NCBI RefSeq assembly: GCF_004208635.1
Contig: NZ_CP035806.1
Location: 3,414,816-3,478,815, forward strand
Direction: 5' to 3'
Origin: Leucobacter triazinivorans
GTDB taxonomy: Bacteria; Actinomycetota; Actinomycetes; Actinomycetales; Microbacteriaceae
Length of the DNA stretch: 64,000 nt
A program made the translations under genes and the position numbers. Under the pieces are notes generated by a model, which did not search any database, was not told the origin of the DNA, and worked only from the letters and a program-made list of their open reading frames with translations. Below, in pieces: positions 52,688 to 63,580 of this stretch (positions are counted from its first letter, which is position 1; every line of letters starts with the position of its first letter).

Positions 52688-52781
52688 TCACATTCGAGGG
52701 GTCTCCTGATGTCCCCCTGATCTGTGCACATCGCGTGCGCCGCGGTGGTGCGGGAGATCGAGCGGTTCCTACGGTGTCCGC

Positions 52782-53615
52782 ATGCACGTCGATCATCAGA
52801 CCCCCACCGCACCGTGCCCGGCGCCCCGCTCACGGAAGCACGCCGAGGAGCGGGCCTCGACACCGTGGTCGTCCGAGGCGGTGCTCGACCGGACAGAGTG
52901 GCGCGAACGAGCCCCGGAGACCCGTGCTCCCGGGGCGCCTCCCGCGCTCGAACAGCGGAACCGGGCGCCGGCACGGCGGCTGATCGGACGCGCGGTGGCG
53001 GTGCCCGCCGTCGCCGGTGCGGTCGCGTTCGCGATCGCCGTCGTGATCGCGATCGTGCTCACCATGCTGCAGCTGCGCCCGGCCGCCGAGGCCTCCGAGC
53101 AGATCACGCGCGAGATGGCCGCGGGGGAGAGTTCGCACCCCTCCGCTGCCGCCCCCGCGCAGACGGGTCCGGTGCTCGTGCACGTGGTGGGCGAGGTGGC
53201 GGAACCCGGGGTGGTCGAACTCCCCGCGGGCGCCCGCGTCGCGGAGGCCATCGAAGCGGCGGGCGGCGCAGGCGAGCACGCGGAGCTCTCCGGGCTGAAT
53301 CTCGCGCGTCTCGTGACCGACGGCGAGCAGATCCTCGTGCCCGATGCGCAGCAGGCCGAGGCGGGAGCGGTCGCAGCCCCGGGCGGTGAGGCGTCTCCCG
53401 GGGCTCGTCCCCCCGCGGGCGGGCCGATCGACCTCAACACTGCCGACGCCGCGGCCCTCGAGACGCTGCCGCGCGTCGGCCCGGCGCTCGCCCAGCGCAT
53501 CCTCGACTGGCGCGCATCGAACGGAGGGTTCACCGCCGTCGATCAGCTGATGGAGGTCTCGGGCATCGGCGCGAAGACGCTCGACGGCTTCCGCGAACTG
53601 GTGACGGTGCGATGA
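52782..53615 (+). CDS. comEA: ComEA-like DNA-binding protein
   Basis: A 277-residue protein with a long polar N-terminus, one membrane anchor (VPAVAGAVAFAIAVVIAIVL near residues 75-95), an SLBB-type domain (VLVHVVGEVAEPGVVELP near 130-147) and C-terminal helix-hairpin-helix repeats (IDLNTADAAALETLPRVGPA near 214-233; VSGIGAKTLDGF). ComEA binds double-stranded DNA at the surface during uptake. It overlaps comEC by 4 bases. No other competence genes are in this window. Confidence 0.92.
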   Translation: MHVDHQTPTAPCPAPRSRKHAEERASTPWSSEAVLDRTEWRERAPETRAPGAPPALEQRNRAPARRLIGRAVAVPAVAGAVAFAIAVVIAIVLTMLQLRPAAEASEQITREMAAGESSHPSAAAPAQTGPVLVHVVGEVAEPGVVELPAGARVAEAIEAAGGAGEHAELSGLNLARLVTDGEQILVPDAQQAEAGAVAAPGGEASPGARPPAGGPIDLNTADAAALETLPRVGPALAQRILDWRASNGGFTAVDQLMEVSGIGAKTLDGFRELVTVR

Positions 53616-56140
53616 GCGGCACCGGAGCCTCGACGATCAGCGGCCGCTCGGTGCGCCTGCGTTCGCCTCCGGGGCTCTGGCGGATCCTCGCTCCCGCGCT
53701 GCTCGCCTGGGCGTGCGCCGCGGGCGCGGTGCTGCACCCGGGCACCGGCCGGGCGCTCGCGATCCTGGCCGGAGCGGTGGGCGTCCTCCTTGTGATGCTG
53801 GCGGCGCAGCGCCGATGGCCCGGGCTGCGCCGAGCCGCGAGTCCGGTGCTGCGCTGCGGCGCGGTGGGGTGCGCCGTGCTGGTGCTGGTGGGAGCGAGCA
53901 TCGAGAACGGCGATCGGGCGCGCGCCGATCCCGGCCTCGCTCGCGCGGCCGAGCAGCAGCGGATGCTCGAGGTGGACGCGGTGCTGCGAGGCTACCCCCA
54001 GGTGGAGTCCGTCGGCGCGATGGCGGTCGACGGGACGATGGCCGACGGGCAGACCCGAGCGTGGGCCGAGGCCGAGATCACGGTCGCGGCGGGGCGAGTG
54101 CCGGTGGTGCTCTGGATGCAGGGCGCCTCGGCCGCGGCGGCCTCGGGCGTCGACTCGGAGCCGTGGGCGCCGGGCACGCGGCTCAGCGTCAGCGGGCGCC
54201 TGGTGCCCCTCGAACCCGGATCGGCGGCCTACGGTCTGCGGGTGGAGACGGCGACGGCCCTGGCGAGCGGGGCGAGACGGGCCGGAGCGAGCGCTGCGTT
54301 CGAGTACGCGGGGCGCGTCGCGGGCGGGCTGCGCACCGAATTGCGCGAGGCGGCTGCGGCGGTGCCGGGCGCAGCGCTCGTGCCGGGGTTCGCGGTGGGC
54401 GACACGGCACTCGTCGACGAGGCGCTCGAGCGGCGCATGCAGCAGAGTTCGCTCACCCACCTCGTCGCGGTCTCCGGTGCGAACTGCGCGCTCGTCACCG
54501 GCGCGGTGGTGCGCTGCGCGGGTCTGCTGGGCGTCGGTCGACGGTCGAGAATCGCACTCGCCGGCGCGGCGCTCGGAGGCTTCGTGATCGTGGTGGGCCC
54601 CGACGCGAGCGTGCAGCGGGCCGCGCTCATGGCGGCGGTGGTGCTCGTCTCGGGGTTCGGAGGCAAGCGCGCCCGCGCGCTGCCCGCGCTCGGGACCGCC
54701 ATCGTCGTGCTGCTCATCGGCGATCCCTGGCAGGCTCTGCGTCCGGGGTTCGCGCTGTCGGTCGCCGCCACGGCAGGCATCCTGCTGATCGTGCCCGTTC
54801 TCGAACAGGGCATGTCGCGGCTGCTCCCGGCACCGCGCTGGCTGCTGCTGCCGGTGGCGGTCGCGCTCGCCGCGCAGCTGGCCTGCGGCCCACTGCTCCT
54901 TCTCCTGCAGCCGGGGATCCCTGCGGCCGGGGTGCTCGCCAACGTGCTCGCCGCACCCGCGGCGCCGCTCGGCACCGGACTCGGCCTGCTCGCGCTGCTG
55001 CTGCTGCCCGTCTCCGAGACGCTCGGCGGCGCGGCGACGGTGCTCGCCTCATTCCCCGCGCGCTGGGTGGCCGCGACCGCCGAGGTCGTCTCCGAGCTGC
55101 CGTTCGCGCGATGGCCGTGGCCGGAGGGCTGGCCCGGAGCGCTGCTGCTGGCCGCGGTCGAGGTGGCGGCGATCGTCGCGTGTTCGCTGGCATCGCGCCG
55201 CATCGCGCTGCCGAGCGATCGCGGCTCGGGCCGTGCGCCCTGGCGTGCTCGACGTGCGCTCTCCACGGGTGGCCGCCTCGTGATCGCGGTGCTGCTGAGC
55301 GCCGCCGCAGGCGCGTTCGCCGGCCCGACGGTGGTCGCGCCGCTGATCGGCCGTGCAGGGATCCCGGCGGACTGGAGCGCTGTGGCCTGCGACGTGGGAC
55401 AGGGCGATGCGCTGCTGCTCCGCGATCCGGGCCATCCGCACGGGGTCATGCTGGTCGACACCGGCGACGACGCCGAGCTGCTCGGTGCCTGCCTCGACCG
55501 CTTCGGCGTGCGGCGCGTCTCGCTGCTCGTGCTCACGCACGACGACCGCGACCACGTCGGGGCGCTGGACGCCGTCGTCGACCGGGCCGACGCCGCTCTC
55601 GTGGCGCCCGACAGCCGAGAGGATGGCGCGCACCGACCCGTGATCTCCGACCTCGATGCAGCGGGGATCCCGTATCGGGTGGGCGAGGCCGGGGCGACCG
55701 GCATCGTGGGTGGTCTGCGGTGGGAGGTGCTCGCACCGCCGGTCGGCAGCGCACCGGGGGATACGAATGCCGCGAGCGTGGTGCTGCGCGTGCAGGCGGG
55801 GGCGCTCTCGGTGCTCCTGCTCGCCGACACCGGGGAGGAGCAGCAGCGGGCGCTTCTCTCGGCGGGCGCCGACGTCGGCGCCGACATCGCCAAGGTGGCG
55901 CATCACGGCAGCCGGGACCAGGATCCGTTGCTGTCAGCGGCGATCGGATCCGAGCTCGCGCTCGTCTCGGTGGGCGCCGGCAACGGTTACGGGCACCCCA
56001 CTGCGGAGGCGCTCGAAGCGTTCGAGGCCGCGGGATCCCGCGTGCTGCGCACCGACCTGCACGGCTCGATCGCGGTCGGCGGCGCGCCGGGCGCGCTGCG
56101 GGTGTGGCTGGAGCGGGGAGAGGCGAACGCGAGCCAGTAG
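53612..56140 (+). CDS. comEC: ComEC/Rec2 DNA-uptake channel protein
   Basis: An 842-residue membrane protein. N-terminal helices precede a DUF4131-like region. The competence domain, with about eight more helices, spans roughly residues 250-500 (SLTHLVAVSGANCALV near 285). The C-terminal metallo-beta-lactamase-like domain has DVGQGDALLL (near 592), LTHDDRDHVGALDAVV (near 640) and KVAHHGSRDQDPLL (near 762). ComEC carries single-stranded DNA through the membrane; the MBL domain may degrade the other strand. Start and length are normal. Its TAG stop begins the box likely used for holA. Confidence 0.93.
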   Translation: MSGTGASTISGRSVRLRSPPGLWRILAPALLAWACAAGAVLHPGTGRALAILAGAVGVLLVMLAAQRRWPGLRRAASPVLRCGAVGCAVLVLVGASIENGDRARADPGLARAAEQQRMLEVDAVLRGYPQVESVGAMAVDGTMADGQTRAWAEAEITVAAGRVPVVLWMQGASAAAASGVDSEPWAPGTRLSVSGRLVPLEPGSAAYGLRVETATALASGARRAGASAAFEYAGRVAGGLRTELREAAAAVPGAALVPGFAVGDTALVDEALERRMQQSSLTHLVAVSGANCALVTGAVVRCAGLLGVGRRSRIALAGAALGGFVIVVGPDASVQRAALMAAVVLVSGFGGKRARALPALGTAIVVLLIGDPWQALRPGFALSVAATAGILLIVPVLEQGMSRLLPAPRWLLLPVAVALAAQLACGPLLLLLQPGIPAAGVLANVLAAPAAPLGTGLGLLALLLLPVSETLGGAATVLASFPARWVAATAEVVSELPFARWPWPEGWPGALLLAAVEVAAIVACSLASRRIALPSDRGSGRAPWRARRALSTGGRLVIAVLLSAAAGAFAGPTVVAPLIGRAGIPADWSAVACDVGQGDALLLRDPGHPHGVMLVDTGDDAELLGACLDRFGVRRVSLLVLTHDDRDHVGALDAVVDRADAALVAPDSREDGAHRPVISDLDAAGIPYRVGEAGATGIVGGLRWEVLAPPVGSAPGDTNAASVVLRVQAGALSVLLLADTGEEQQRALLSAGADVGADIAKVAHHGSRDQDPLLSAAIGSELALVSVGAGNGYGHPTAEALEAFEAAGSRVLRTDLHGSIAVGGAPGALRVWLERGEANASQ

Positions 56141-56143
56141 GGT
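56138..56143 (+). promoter_or_regulatory. -10 box for holA made from the comEC stop codon
   Basis: TAGGGT is followed by 6 bases and the GTG of holA at 56150. The first three bases are the comEC stop. A weak GAGGG also lies before the start, so leaderless and read-through initiation are both possible. Confidence 0.45.
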
Positions 56144-56149
56144 TGAGGG

Positions 56150-57157
56150 GTGGCAGCAGCACGAGGAGCGAAGACGAGGATTCCGCAGCTCGACTGGAGC
56201 GAGGCCCGCCCGGCGCCCGTCGTGCTGGTGAGCGGGCCGGAGGGCTTCCTCGCGGACCGGGCCTCCCAGGCGATTCGCGCCGCGCTGCTCGAGGCGCACA
56301 GCGACCTCGAAGTGCACGACGTCGACGCCGCGGGCTACACCGCGGGTGAGCTCTTCACCATCGCGAGCCCGTCGCTCTTCGCCGAACCGCGGCTCATCCG
56401 AGTCGAGGGCGTCGAGAAGTGCTCCGATGCCTTTCTCGAGGATGCCAAGCGCTACGTCGCCGAACCCGCCGACGACACCACGCTCGTGCTGCGTCACGGC
56501 GGCGGGCAGCGCGGCAAGGCGCTGCTCGACCTCGTACGGGGCGGCGCCGGCGGCGGCGTCGAGGTGCTCTGCGCCGAGGTGAAGAAGGACCAGGAGCGAC
56601 TCGCCTTCGCGCAGGCCGAGTTCCGGCGCCTCGGGGCGCAGATCACCCCCGGCGCGCTGCGGATGATCGTGGCGGCCTACTCGGGCGGCATCGGGGAACT
56701 CGCCGGCGCCTGCGCCCAGCTGGTGTCCGACGCGGGATCCCGCCTGACGGAAGAGGAGGTGAACCGCGCGACCGAGGGCCGCGTCGAGACCAACGCCTTC
56801 AAGGTGGCGGACGCAGCGACGGCCGGCCGCGCGGCCGACGCGCTGGTGCTGCTGCGGCAGGCCTTCTCCACGGGCACGGACCCGATCCCCATGCTCGCCG
56901 CGCTCAACATGAAGGTGCGTGCCATGGCGCGGGTGTACGGGGCGCGAGGATCGAGCGGCCAACTCGCGAAGGAGCTGGGCATGGCGCCGTGGCAGGTGGA
57001 TCGCGCTCAGCGCGAGGTGCGCGGCTGGCGCGAGGAGGATCTGGCGAGGTGCATCGACCTCGCAGCCGAGACCGAGTGGCTGCTGAAGGGCGGCAGCCGG
57101 GATCCCGAGTACGCCCTCGAGAAGTACCTGCTGTTCGTCGCGAAGCGCGGGCGCTAG
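56150..57157 (+). CDS. holA: DNA polymerase III subunit delta
   Basis: A 335-residue clamp-loader subunit with AAA-like domain I (PVVLVSGPEGFLADRASQAI near residues 23-42; VEGVEKCSDAFLEDAKRYV) and a C-terminal collar domain (DAATAGRAADALVLLRQAF; AMARVYGARG; LAAETEWLLKGGSRDPEYALEKYLLF near the end). The arrangement matches HolA, which opens the beta clamp. It follows comEC as in many actinobacteria. A terminator and the convergent rpsT lie downstream. Confidence 0.92.
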   Translation: MAAARGAKTRIPQLDWSEARPAPVVLVSGPEGFLADRASQAIRAALLEAHSDLEVHDVDAAGYTAGELFTIASPSLFAEPRLIRVEGVEKCSDAFLEDAKRYVAEPADDTTLVLRHGGGQRGKALLDLVRGGAGGGVEVLCAEVKKDQERLAFAQAEFRRLGAQITPGALRMIVAAYSGGIGELAGACAQLVSDAGSRLTEEEVNRATEGRVETNAFKVADAATAGRAADALVLLRQAFSTGTDPIPMLAALNMKVRAMARVYGARGSSGQLAKELGMAPWQVDRAQREVRGWREEDLARCIDLAAETEWLLKGGSRDPEYALEKYLLFVAKRGR

Positions 57158-57238
57158 CGCGAGCGCGGGGATCTCGACTCGCTGCGCTCGCGCAATCAGC
57201 GGGTGGTTGGCTGCGCACGCTCAATGGGCTGGTGAAAC

Positions 57239-57270
57239 GCGAAAGGCCCCGCCGAAGCGGGGCCTTTCGC
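57239..57270. terminator. Bidirectional terminator between holA and rpsT
   Basis: GCGAAAGGCCCCGC-CGAA-GCGGGGCCTTTCGC is a perfect 14-base stem with a tetraloop. It lies between two convergent genes, with T-rich ends in both directions. Confidence 0.92.
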
Positions 57271-57285
57271 GAAACAGGAGCAGGC

Positions 57286-57546
57286 TCAGAGCGCTGCGAC
57301 CTGCACGGCGAGCTTCGACTTGCGGTTCGCCGCCTGGTTCTTGTGGATGACGCCCTTGGAGGCGGCCTTGTCGAGCTTCTTGCCGGCGAGGAGCAGCTTC
57401 GCCTCGGCAGCGGCCTTGTCGCCCGAGGCGATGGCCTCGCGGGTCGCGCGCACGACGGTGCGCAGCTCGCTCTTGTACGCCCTGTTGCGCTCGGTCGCCT
57501 TGCGGTTGGTCTTGATGCGCTTGATCTGCGACTTGATGTTTGCCAC
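57286..57546 (-). CDS. rpsT: 30S ribosomal protein S20
   Basis: An 86-residue S20 protein starting at GTG 57546: [20 protein letters not shown], then basic helices to the end ([17 protein letters not shown]). It binds 16S rRNA in the 30S subunit. AAGGA lies 11 bases before the start. The frame is open further upstream, but that part lies in the 5' leader and has no S20 similarity. A non-ATG start is common for this gene. Confidence 0.95.
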   Translation of the reverse strand: MANIKSQIKRIKTNRKATERNRAYKSELRTVVRATREAIASGDKAAAEAKLLLAGKKLDKAASKGVIHKNQAANRKSKLAVQVAAL

Positions 57547-57740
57547 GTTGAGTTGTGTCCTTAAGAGGTAAAGGTTGACGGTTGTTCCGCGCGGCGAGAG
57601 AGGGCGCCTCACGGGATGTGCGGATGTGATCCACACGCAAGCCAAGAATCAAGCTTAGCAGAACCCGCCGGGCGCGCCCAGTGCGTGTCGGATGTGTCGC
57701 GCGAGGGCCACGGAGGAGTCGAGGACTCGGCGGCGGCGGC

Positions 57741-58571
57741 TCAGAGGATCTCCACCTCGTCGCCCACCCGGATCGTACCGAGCGGCTCGCTCCTCGGAGC
57801 GGCGCCCCGCGCCGGGGCGGGTTCGTGCGGCAGCAGGAGGCGACCGAGCGTCGGCTCCCGCTGCCCGAGGCTGCGGGTGAGGGTCGTGAGCACGGGCGCG
57901 TCCCGAACGCCGGTGTCGGGATTCGCGTGAGTCGCCAGGCATCGCACGATCGGGCCCGCCGTGCGGAACACGACCTCGCCGATGCGCACCCGGCCCGACC
58001 ATTCGAGCTCGTGCCAGGGCTCGAGGCCCTCGATCACGATGTTGGACCGGAAGCGGCGGTCGTCGAGCGGGACCCCGGCGGCGACGCCGAGGGCCGCGAC
58101 GCTCGCCCGTCCGTGCACCGACACGAAGCCCCGGGGGCGATCCTGGAACCGGGAGCGGACCCCGTCTCCGACGAGCGCCAGCGGCAGCCTCCCCGGTCGC
58201 TCGAGGCGCGATCCCTCCCGGCTGTCGAGCACGAACTCCGTGACCGCCCGCGTGATCCGCTGCCGCCCTTGCGGGTCGAGCCCCGCCTCCACCAGTTCGG
58301 CGCCGTCGTGCGCGATGCGGATCCGGAGCGCCGCGTCGTCGTAGGCGAGCCGCAGCGCGGCGAGCGCGGGGAAGTCCTGCAGTGACAGGCCCTTCGCCTT
58401 GGGCCAGTAGTCGAGCCCGTCTCGATCCTCCGGGGTCGCCGCGTCGGCGAAACGGAACGCCAGGACCCGATCCCCGGCGACACGGCCATCGCGCTGCACC
58501 GTGAGCCGATCCGGGCTCTCGGGCGTGAACCCCTTCACGGGGTAGCGGAAGAGCGCGGCGACCTGGGGCAT
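57741..58571 (-). CDS. MOSC domain protein
   Basis: A 276-residue protein with an N-terminal MOSC beta-barrel (VAALFRYPVKGFTPESPDRLTV) and a C-terminal MOSC domain (FRSNIVIEGLEPWHELEW near residue 180; GPIVRCLATHANPDTG near 218, with the candidate active-site Cys in VRC). MOSC proteins handle molybdenum-cofactor sulfur or reduce N-hydroxylated compounds (mARC/YiiM group). The conserved Cys is present. It is divergent from lepA over a 64-base gap; an in-frame extension upstream overlaps lepA and is rejected. Confidence 0.86.
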   Translation of the reverse strand: MPQVAALFRYPVKGFTPESPDRLTVQRDGRVAGDRVLAFRFADAATPEDRDGLDYWPKAKGLSLQDFPALAALRLAYDDAALRIRIAHDGAELVEAGLDPQGRQRITRAVTEFVLDSREGSRLERPGRLPLALVGDGVRSRFQDRPRGFVSVHGRASVAALGVAAGVPLDDRRFRSNIVIEGLEPWHELEWSGRVRIGEVVFRTAGPIVRCLATHANPDTGVRDAPVLTTLTRSLGQREPTLGRLLLPHEPAPARGAAPRSEPLGTIRVGDEVEIL

Positions 58572-58621
58572 GCCGCCATCCTCGCAGATGCCGGGCAGCA
58601 CGGACGCCTCGCCGCTCGTGC

Positions 58622-58627
58622 GATAAT
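58622..58627 (+). promoter_or_regulatory. -10 box for lepA
   Basis: GATAAT is followed by 8 bases and the ATG at 58636, leaving almost no 5' leader. No ribosome site is visible, in agreement with a leaderless mRNA. Confidence 0.5.
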
Positions 58628-58635
58628 TGCTCACA

Positions 58636-60482
<1,847 letters not shown>

Positions 60483-60486
<4 letters not shown>

Positions 60487-61139
60487 GCCAGAAGGAGCAG
60501 CCCAAGCGCAGCAGCCACGTCGAGATGCCCGTCGTCTATGCCGCGGTCGGCGCGTCGAAGCAGGCCGATCTGATGCGCTTTCCGCCCGAGGGCAGCACCC
60601 CCTACGAGGAGCAGCTGCGGCTCGGCAGCGGTGCGGAGCGCTTCCTGCTGGCCTCGAATCTGCTGATGACCTGGGGCGCGCAGCGCGGCGGCGGCGTGCG
60701 GGTCGAGGACGTCGTGCGCGGCGCCGGAGCGCTCTACACGGGCCCCAGCTTCGACGACAGCGGAGCCCCGCAGGCGGCCGACGCCGTCGAGGAGCACTTC
60801 GGCCCGGACGGCGAGCCCTACCTCGTGTCCGGGACGACCGCTACCCTGCGCGCGGAGGGGCAGGATCCTCGCGCGGTCCTCGTGGTGTACACGGTCGACG
60901 AGGAGCGCCGCGTGGGCTTCGCCTGGGGGACCGGGGATGAGCGCGGGGCCGTCGGCGAGCAGCTCTTCGTCGTCGAGCACCGCGACGACGACACCGTCTG
61001 GGCTGTGGCGCGCGGGTTCCTGTTCGCGCCGAAGAGCGGCCTGCTCGGTCTGAAGGGGCGCACGGCGATCCGCACCGCGATCGACGCCGCGAGGGAGCAG
61101 ATCGCCTCGCTCGCCCCGGGCGCGCAGTCCGCGGAGTAG
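60483..61139 (+). CDS. DUF1990 family protein
   Basis: A 218-residue protein of the DUF1990 family ([20 protein letters not shown] near residue 17; [20 protein letters not shown] near 46). Late segments are [19 protein letters not shown] and [21 protein letters not shown]. Function is not established; no membrane segment or signal peptide is visible. The GTG start overlaps the lepA stop (GTGA), and hemW starts 6 bases later, so it sits in a lepA-hemW operon. Confidence 0.82.
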
Positions 61140-61145
61140 GCGGCG

Positions 61146-62384
61146 ATGCCGAGCATCTTGCCCGAGGGGGATCCCGCTCCGGCCGACGGCTCGCTCCCCG
61201 CGCGCGCGGCGGTCGGCGCCGAGGGGCGTCGCTTCGGCGTCTACGTGCACGTGCCCTACTGCCGCGTGCGCTGCGGCTACTGCGACTTCAACACGTACAC
61301 CGCGAGCGAGCTCGGGGGCACCCGGCGCGACGACTACGCCGGCCAGGTGCAGGCCGAGCTGACCTTCGGCGCCGAGGTGCTGCGACGCGCTGAGATTCCG
61401 GATCGCGCCGCCTCGACCGTCTTCTTCGGCGGCGGCACACCCACGCTGCTGCCCTCCGACGATCTCGCCGCGATGCTCGGGCGCATCCGCGACGAGTGGG
61501 GGCTCGCGCCGGGCGCCGAGGTGACCACGGAGGCCAACCCGGATTCGGTCGACGAGGCCTATCTGCGGCGACTCGCCGAGGCCGGATTCACGCGGGTCAG
61601 CTTCGGCATGCAGTCCGCGGTGCCGCACGTGCTGCGCACGCTCGATCGCACCCACTCGCCCGAACGGATCCCGCTCGTGACGCGATGGGCGCGCGACGCC
61701 GGGCTGCAGGTGAGCGTCGACCTCATCTACGGCACGCCGGGGGAGAGCCTCGCCGACTGGGAGCGCTCGATCGGCGCGGCGCTCGACACCGAGCCGGATC
61801 ACCTCTCCGCCTATGCGCTGATCGTGGAACCCGGCACGAAGCTCGCGGCGCAGATCCGTCGCGGGCAGGTGCCCGAGCCCGACGAAGATCTGCACGCCGA
61901 GATGTACGAGCTCGCGGATGCGCGCTTCGCCGCGGCCGGGTACGCCTGGTACGAGATCAGCAACTGGTCGCGCAGCGCGGAGACCCGCTCGCGCCACAAC
62001 CTCTCCTACTGGACGGGCGAGGACTGGTGGGCGGCCGGACCGGGCGCGCACAGTCACATCGGGGGCGTGCGCTGGTGGAACGTGAAGCACCCCGGCGCCT
62101 ACGCCCAGCGCATCGCCGCCGGGGTCTCGCCCGCGCACGCCCGGGAGACGCTGACCGAGCAGGCTCGCCGCGAGGAGCGGATCCTGCTCGAGACGCGGAT
62201 CGCCGACGGCCTGCCCGTCGAAGCGCTCACCTCCGCGGAGCGGCGGGGGATCCCGCAGCTCATCGCGGACGGGCTCATCGACGGCCGCGCGGCGATCGCG
62301 GCACCGGGCCGCCCCGCGCGCGTGGTGCCCACGCTCACGGGGCGCCTGCTCGCCGACACCGTGGTGCACCGCCTGCTCGGCTGA
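61146..62384 (+). CDS. hemW: Radical SAM heme chaperone HemW
   Basis: A 412-residue radical SAM protein with the iron-sulfur motif Cys39-x3-Cys43-x2-Cys46 (YCRVRCGYCDF), FFGGGTPTLLP, and EANPDSVDEAYL. The HemW-type C-terminal domain has SYWTGEDWWAAGPGAHSHI and a final winged helix. HemW binds and delivers heme. The x3-x2 spacing with a Phe after the last Cys matches HemW rather than the coproporphyrinogen oxidase HemN, whose extra N-terminal residues are absent. Confidence 0.93.
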   Translation: MPSILPEGDPAPADGSLPARAAVGAEGRRFGVYVHVPYCRVRCGYCDFNTYTASELGGTRRDDYAGQVQAELTFGAEVLRRAEIPDRAASTVFFGGGTPTLLPSDDLAAMLGRIRDEWGLAPGAEVTTEANPDSVDEAYLRRLAEAGFTRVSFGMQSAVPHVLRTLDRTHSPERIPLVTRWARDAGLQVSVDLIYGTPGESLADWERSIGAALDTEPDHLSAYALIVEPGTKLAAQIRRGQVPEPDEDLHAEMYELADARFAAAGYAWYEISNWSRSAETRSRHNLSYWTGEDWWAAGPGAHSHIGGVRWWNVKHPGAYAQRIAAGVSPAHARETLTEQARREERILLETRIADGLPVEALTSAERRGIPQLIADGLIDGRAAIAAPGRPARVVPTLTGRLLADTVVHRLLG

Positions 62385-62445
62385 TCGGATGGGGCGGACG
62401 CGCCGGGCCGGCCTCCCGCCGCGCGGTCAGGTCCCTGCGCTAGAC

Positions 62446-62472
62446 TTGGCACTCGGATTGTTCGAGTGCCAG
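62446..62472. promoter_or_regulatory. CIRCE element (HrcA binding site)
   Basis: TTGGCACTC-N9-GAGTGCCAG: the 8-base arms TGGCACTC/GAGTGCCA are perfect and the 9-base spacer matches the CIRCE layout. TAGACT (62441-62446) just upstream is a likely -10. HrcA should bind here and shut the operon until heat stress. Confidence 0.88.
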
Positions 62473-62487
62473 ACCGGAGGAGGGGCG

Positions 62488-63525
62488 ATGGTATCGGAGC
62501 GCAGCCTGGCCGTGCTGCACGCCATCGTCGGCGACTACGTGTCGTCCAACGAACCCGTCGGCTCGAAGGCCATCGTCGATCGGCACAGCTTCGGCGTGTC
62601 GGCGGCGACCATCCGCAACGACATGGCGCTGCTCGAGGAGGACGAGCTCATCGCCCAGCCGCACACCTCGTCGGGCCGCGTGCCGACCGACAAGGGGTAC
62701 CGACTCTACGTCGACACCCTCGCGAAGATCCGTCCGCTCACCACCGCCCAGCGCTCGGCCATCGAGCGGTTCCTGGGAGAGTCGACGGATCTCGACGATG
62801 TGATGGCGCGCACGGTGCGCCTGCTCGCGCAGCTCACCAACCAGGTGGCGGTGGCCCAGTACCCCTCGCTGCGCCGCACGGTGGTGCGCCACATCGATCT
62901 CGTCGCGATCGGAGAGGACCGGGTGCTGTGCGTACTCATCCTCGGCAGCGGCGTCGTCGAGCAGCAGGTCGCGTGGCTGCCCGCCTCGCAGGTCACCGAG
63001 GCCTGGGTGCACGGTCTGCGCGAGCAGATCGCCGCGGCGGCCGTGGGCGCCGACGTGGAGAGCGCGGTCTCCGCGGTCGCGGAGCTCGAGGCGCGCATGG
63101 AGACCGAGGCGCGCGCCGGCGAGGCCGACCTCGTGCGCCGGGTGCTCGACGTCGTGCTGCGGCAGCTGCAGGCCAATCGCAGCGACCGCATGGCCGTGGC
63201 CGGGGCCGCCAACATCTCGCGCCCGGGCGAGTTCGGCGGAGCGCTGCCCGCGGTGCTCGAGGCGATCGAGGAGCAGGTCACCCTGCTGCGGCTCTTCGGC
63301 GAGCTGGTGCAGGACGGTCGCGACGTGACCGCCTCGATCGGCCGCGAGAACGAGGTGTACGGTCTCGCCACCACCTCGGTCATCGCCTCGAACTACGAGC
63401 AGGAGGGCGCCTCCGTCTCCAAGCTCGGCGTGCTGGGCCCGCTGCGCATGGACTACGCCGCGAACATCTCCGCGGTGCGCGCCGTCGCCCGCTATCTCAA
63501 CCGCCTGCTGGGCGAGGATCAATAA
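62488..63525 (+). CDS. hrcA: Heat-shock repressor HrcA
   Basis: A 345-residue repressor. The N-terminal winged helix contains SNEPVGSKAIVDRHSFGVSAATIRNDMALLEE near residues 18-50. The dimerisation domain and a C-terminal part (GRENEVYGLATTSVIAS, ANISAVRAVARYLNRLL) are complete. It represses chaperone genes through CIRCE elements, one of which precedes its own gene. GGAGGAGG lies 5 bases before the ATG at 62488; the frame is open further upstream but through the hemW-side spacer. dnaJ follows. Confidence 0.94.
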   Translation: MVSERSLAVLHAIVGDYVSSNEPVGSKAIVDRHSFGVSAATIRNDMALLEEDELIAQPHTSSGRVPTDKGYRLYVDTLAKIRPLTTAQRSAIERFLGESTDLDDVMARTVRLLAQLTNQVAVAQYPSLRRTVVRHIDLVAIGEDRVLCVLILGSGVVEQQVAWLPASQVTEAWVHGLREQIAAAAVGADVESAVSAVAELEARMETEARAGEADLVRRVLDVVLRQLQANRSDRMAVAGAANISRPGEFGGALPAVLEAIEEQVTLLRLFGELVQDGRDVTASIGRENEVYGLATTSVIASNYEQEGASVSKLGVLGPLRMDYAANISAVRAVARYLNRLLGEDQ

Positions 63526-63580
63526 CCCGATCCCGTCCGGCGCATCGTTCATCATCACCCCACCCTGAGGAGCTGACACA

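Noticed and set aside
47689..52974. A 1761-codon minus-strand frame across pabB and leuS
   Set aside because: Only its C-terminal part (up to 48480) has class IV aminotransferase features; the rest is antisense shadow.
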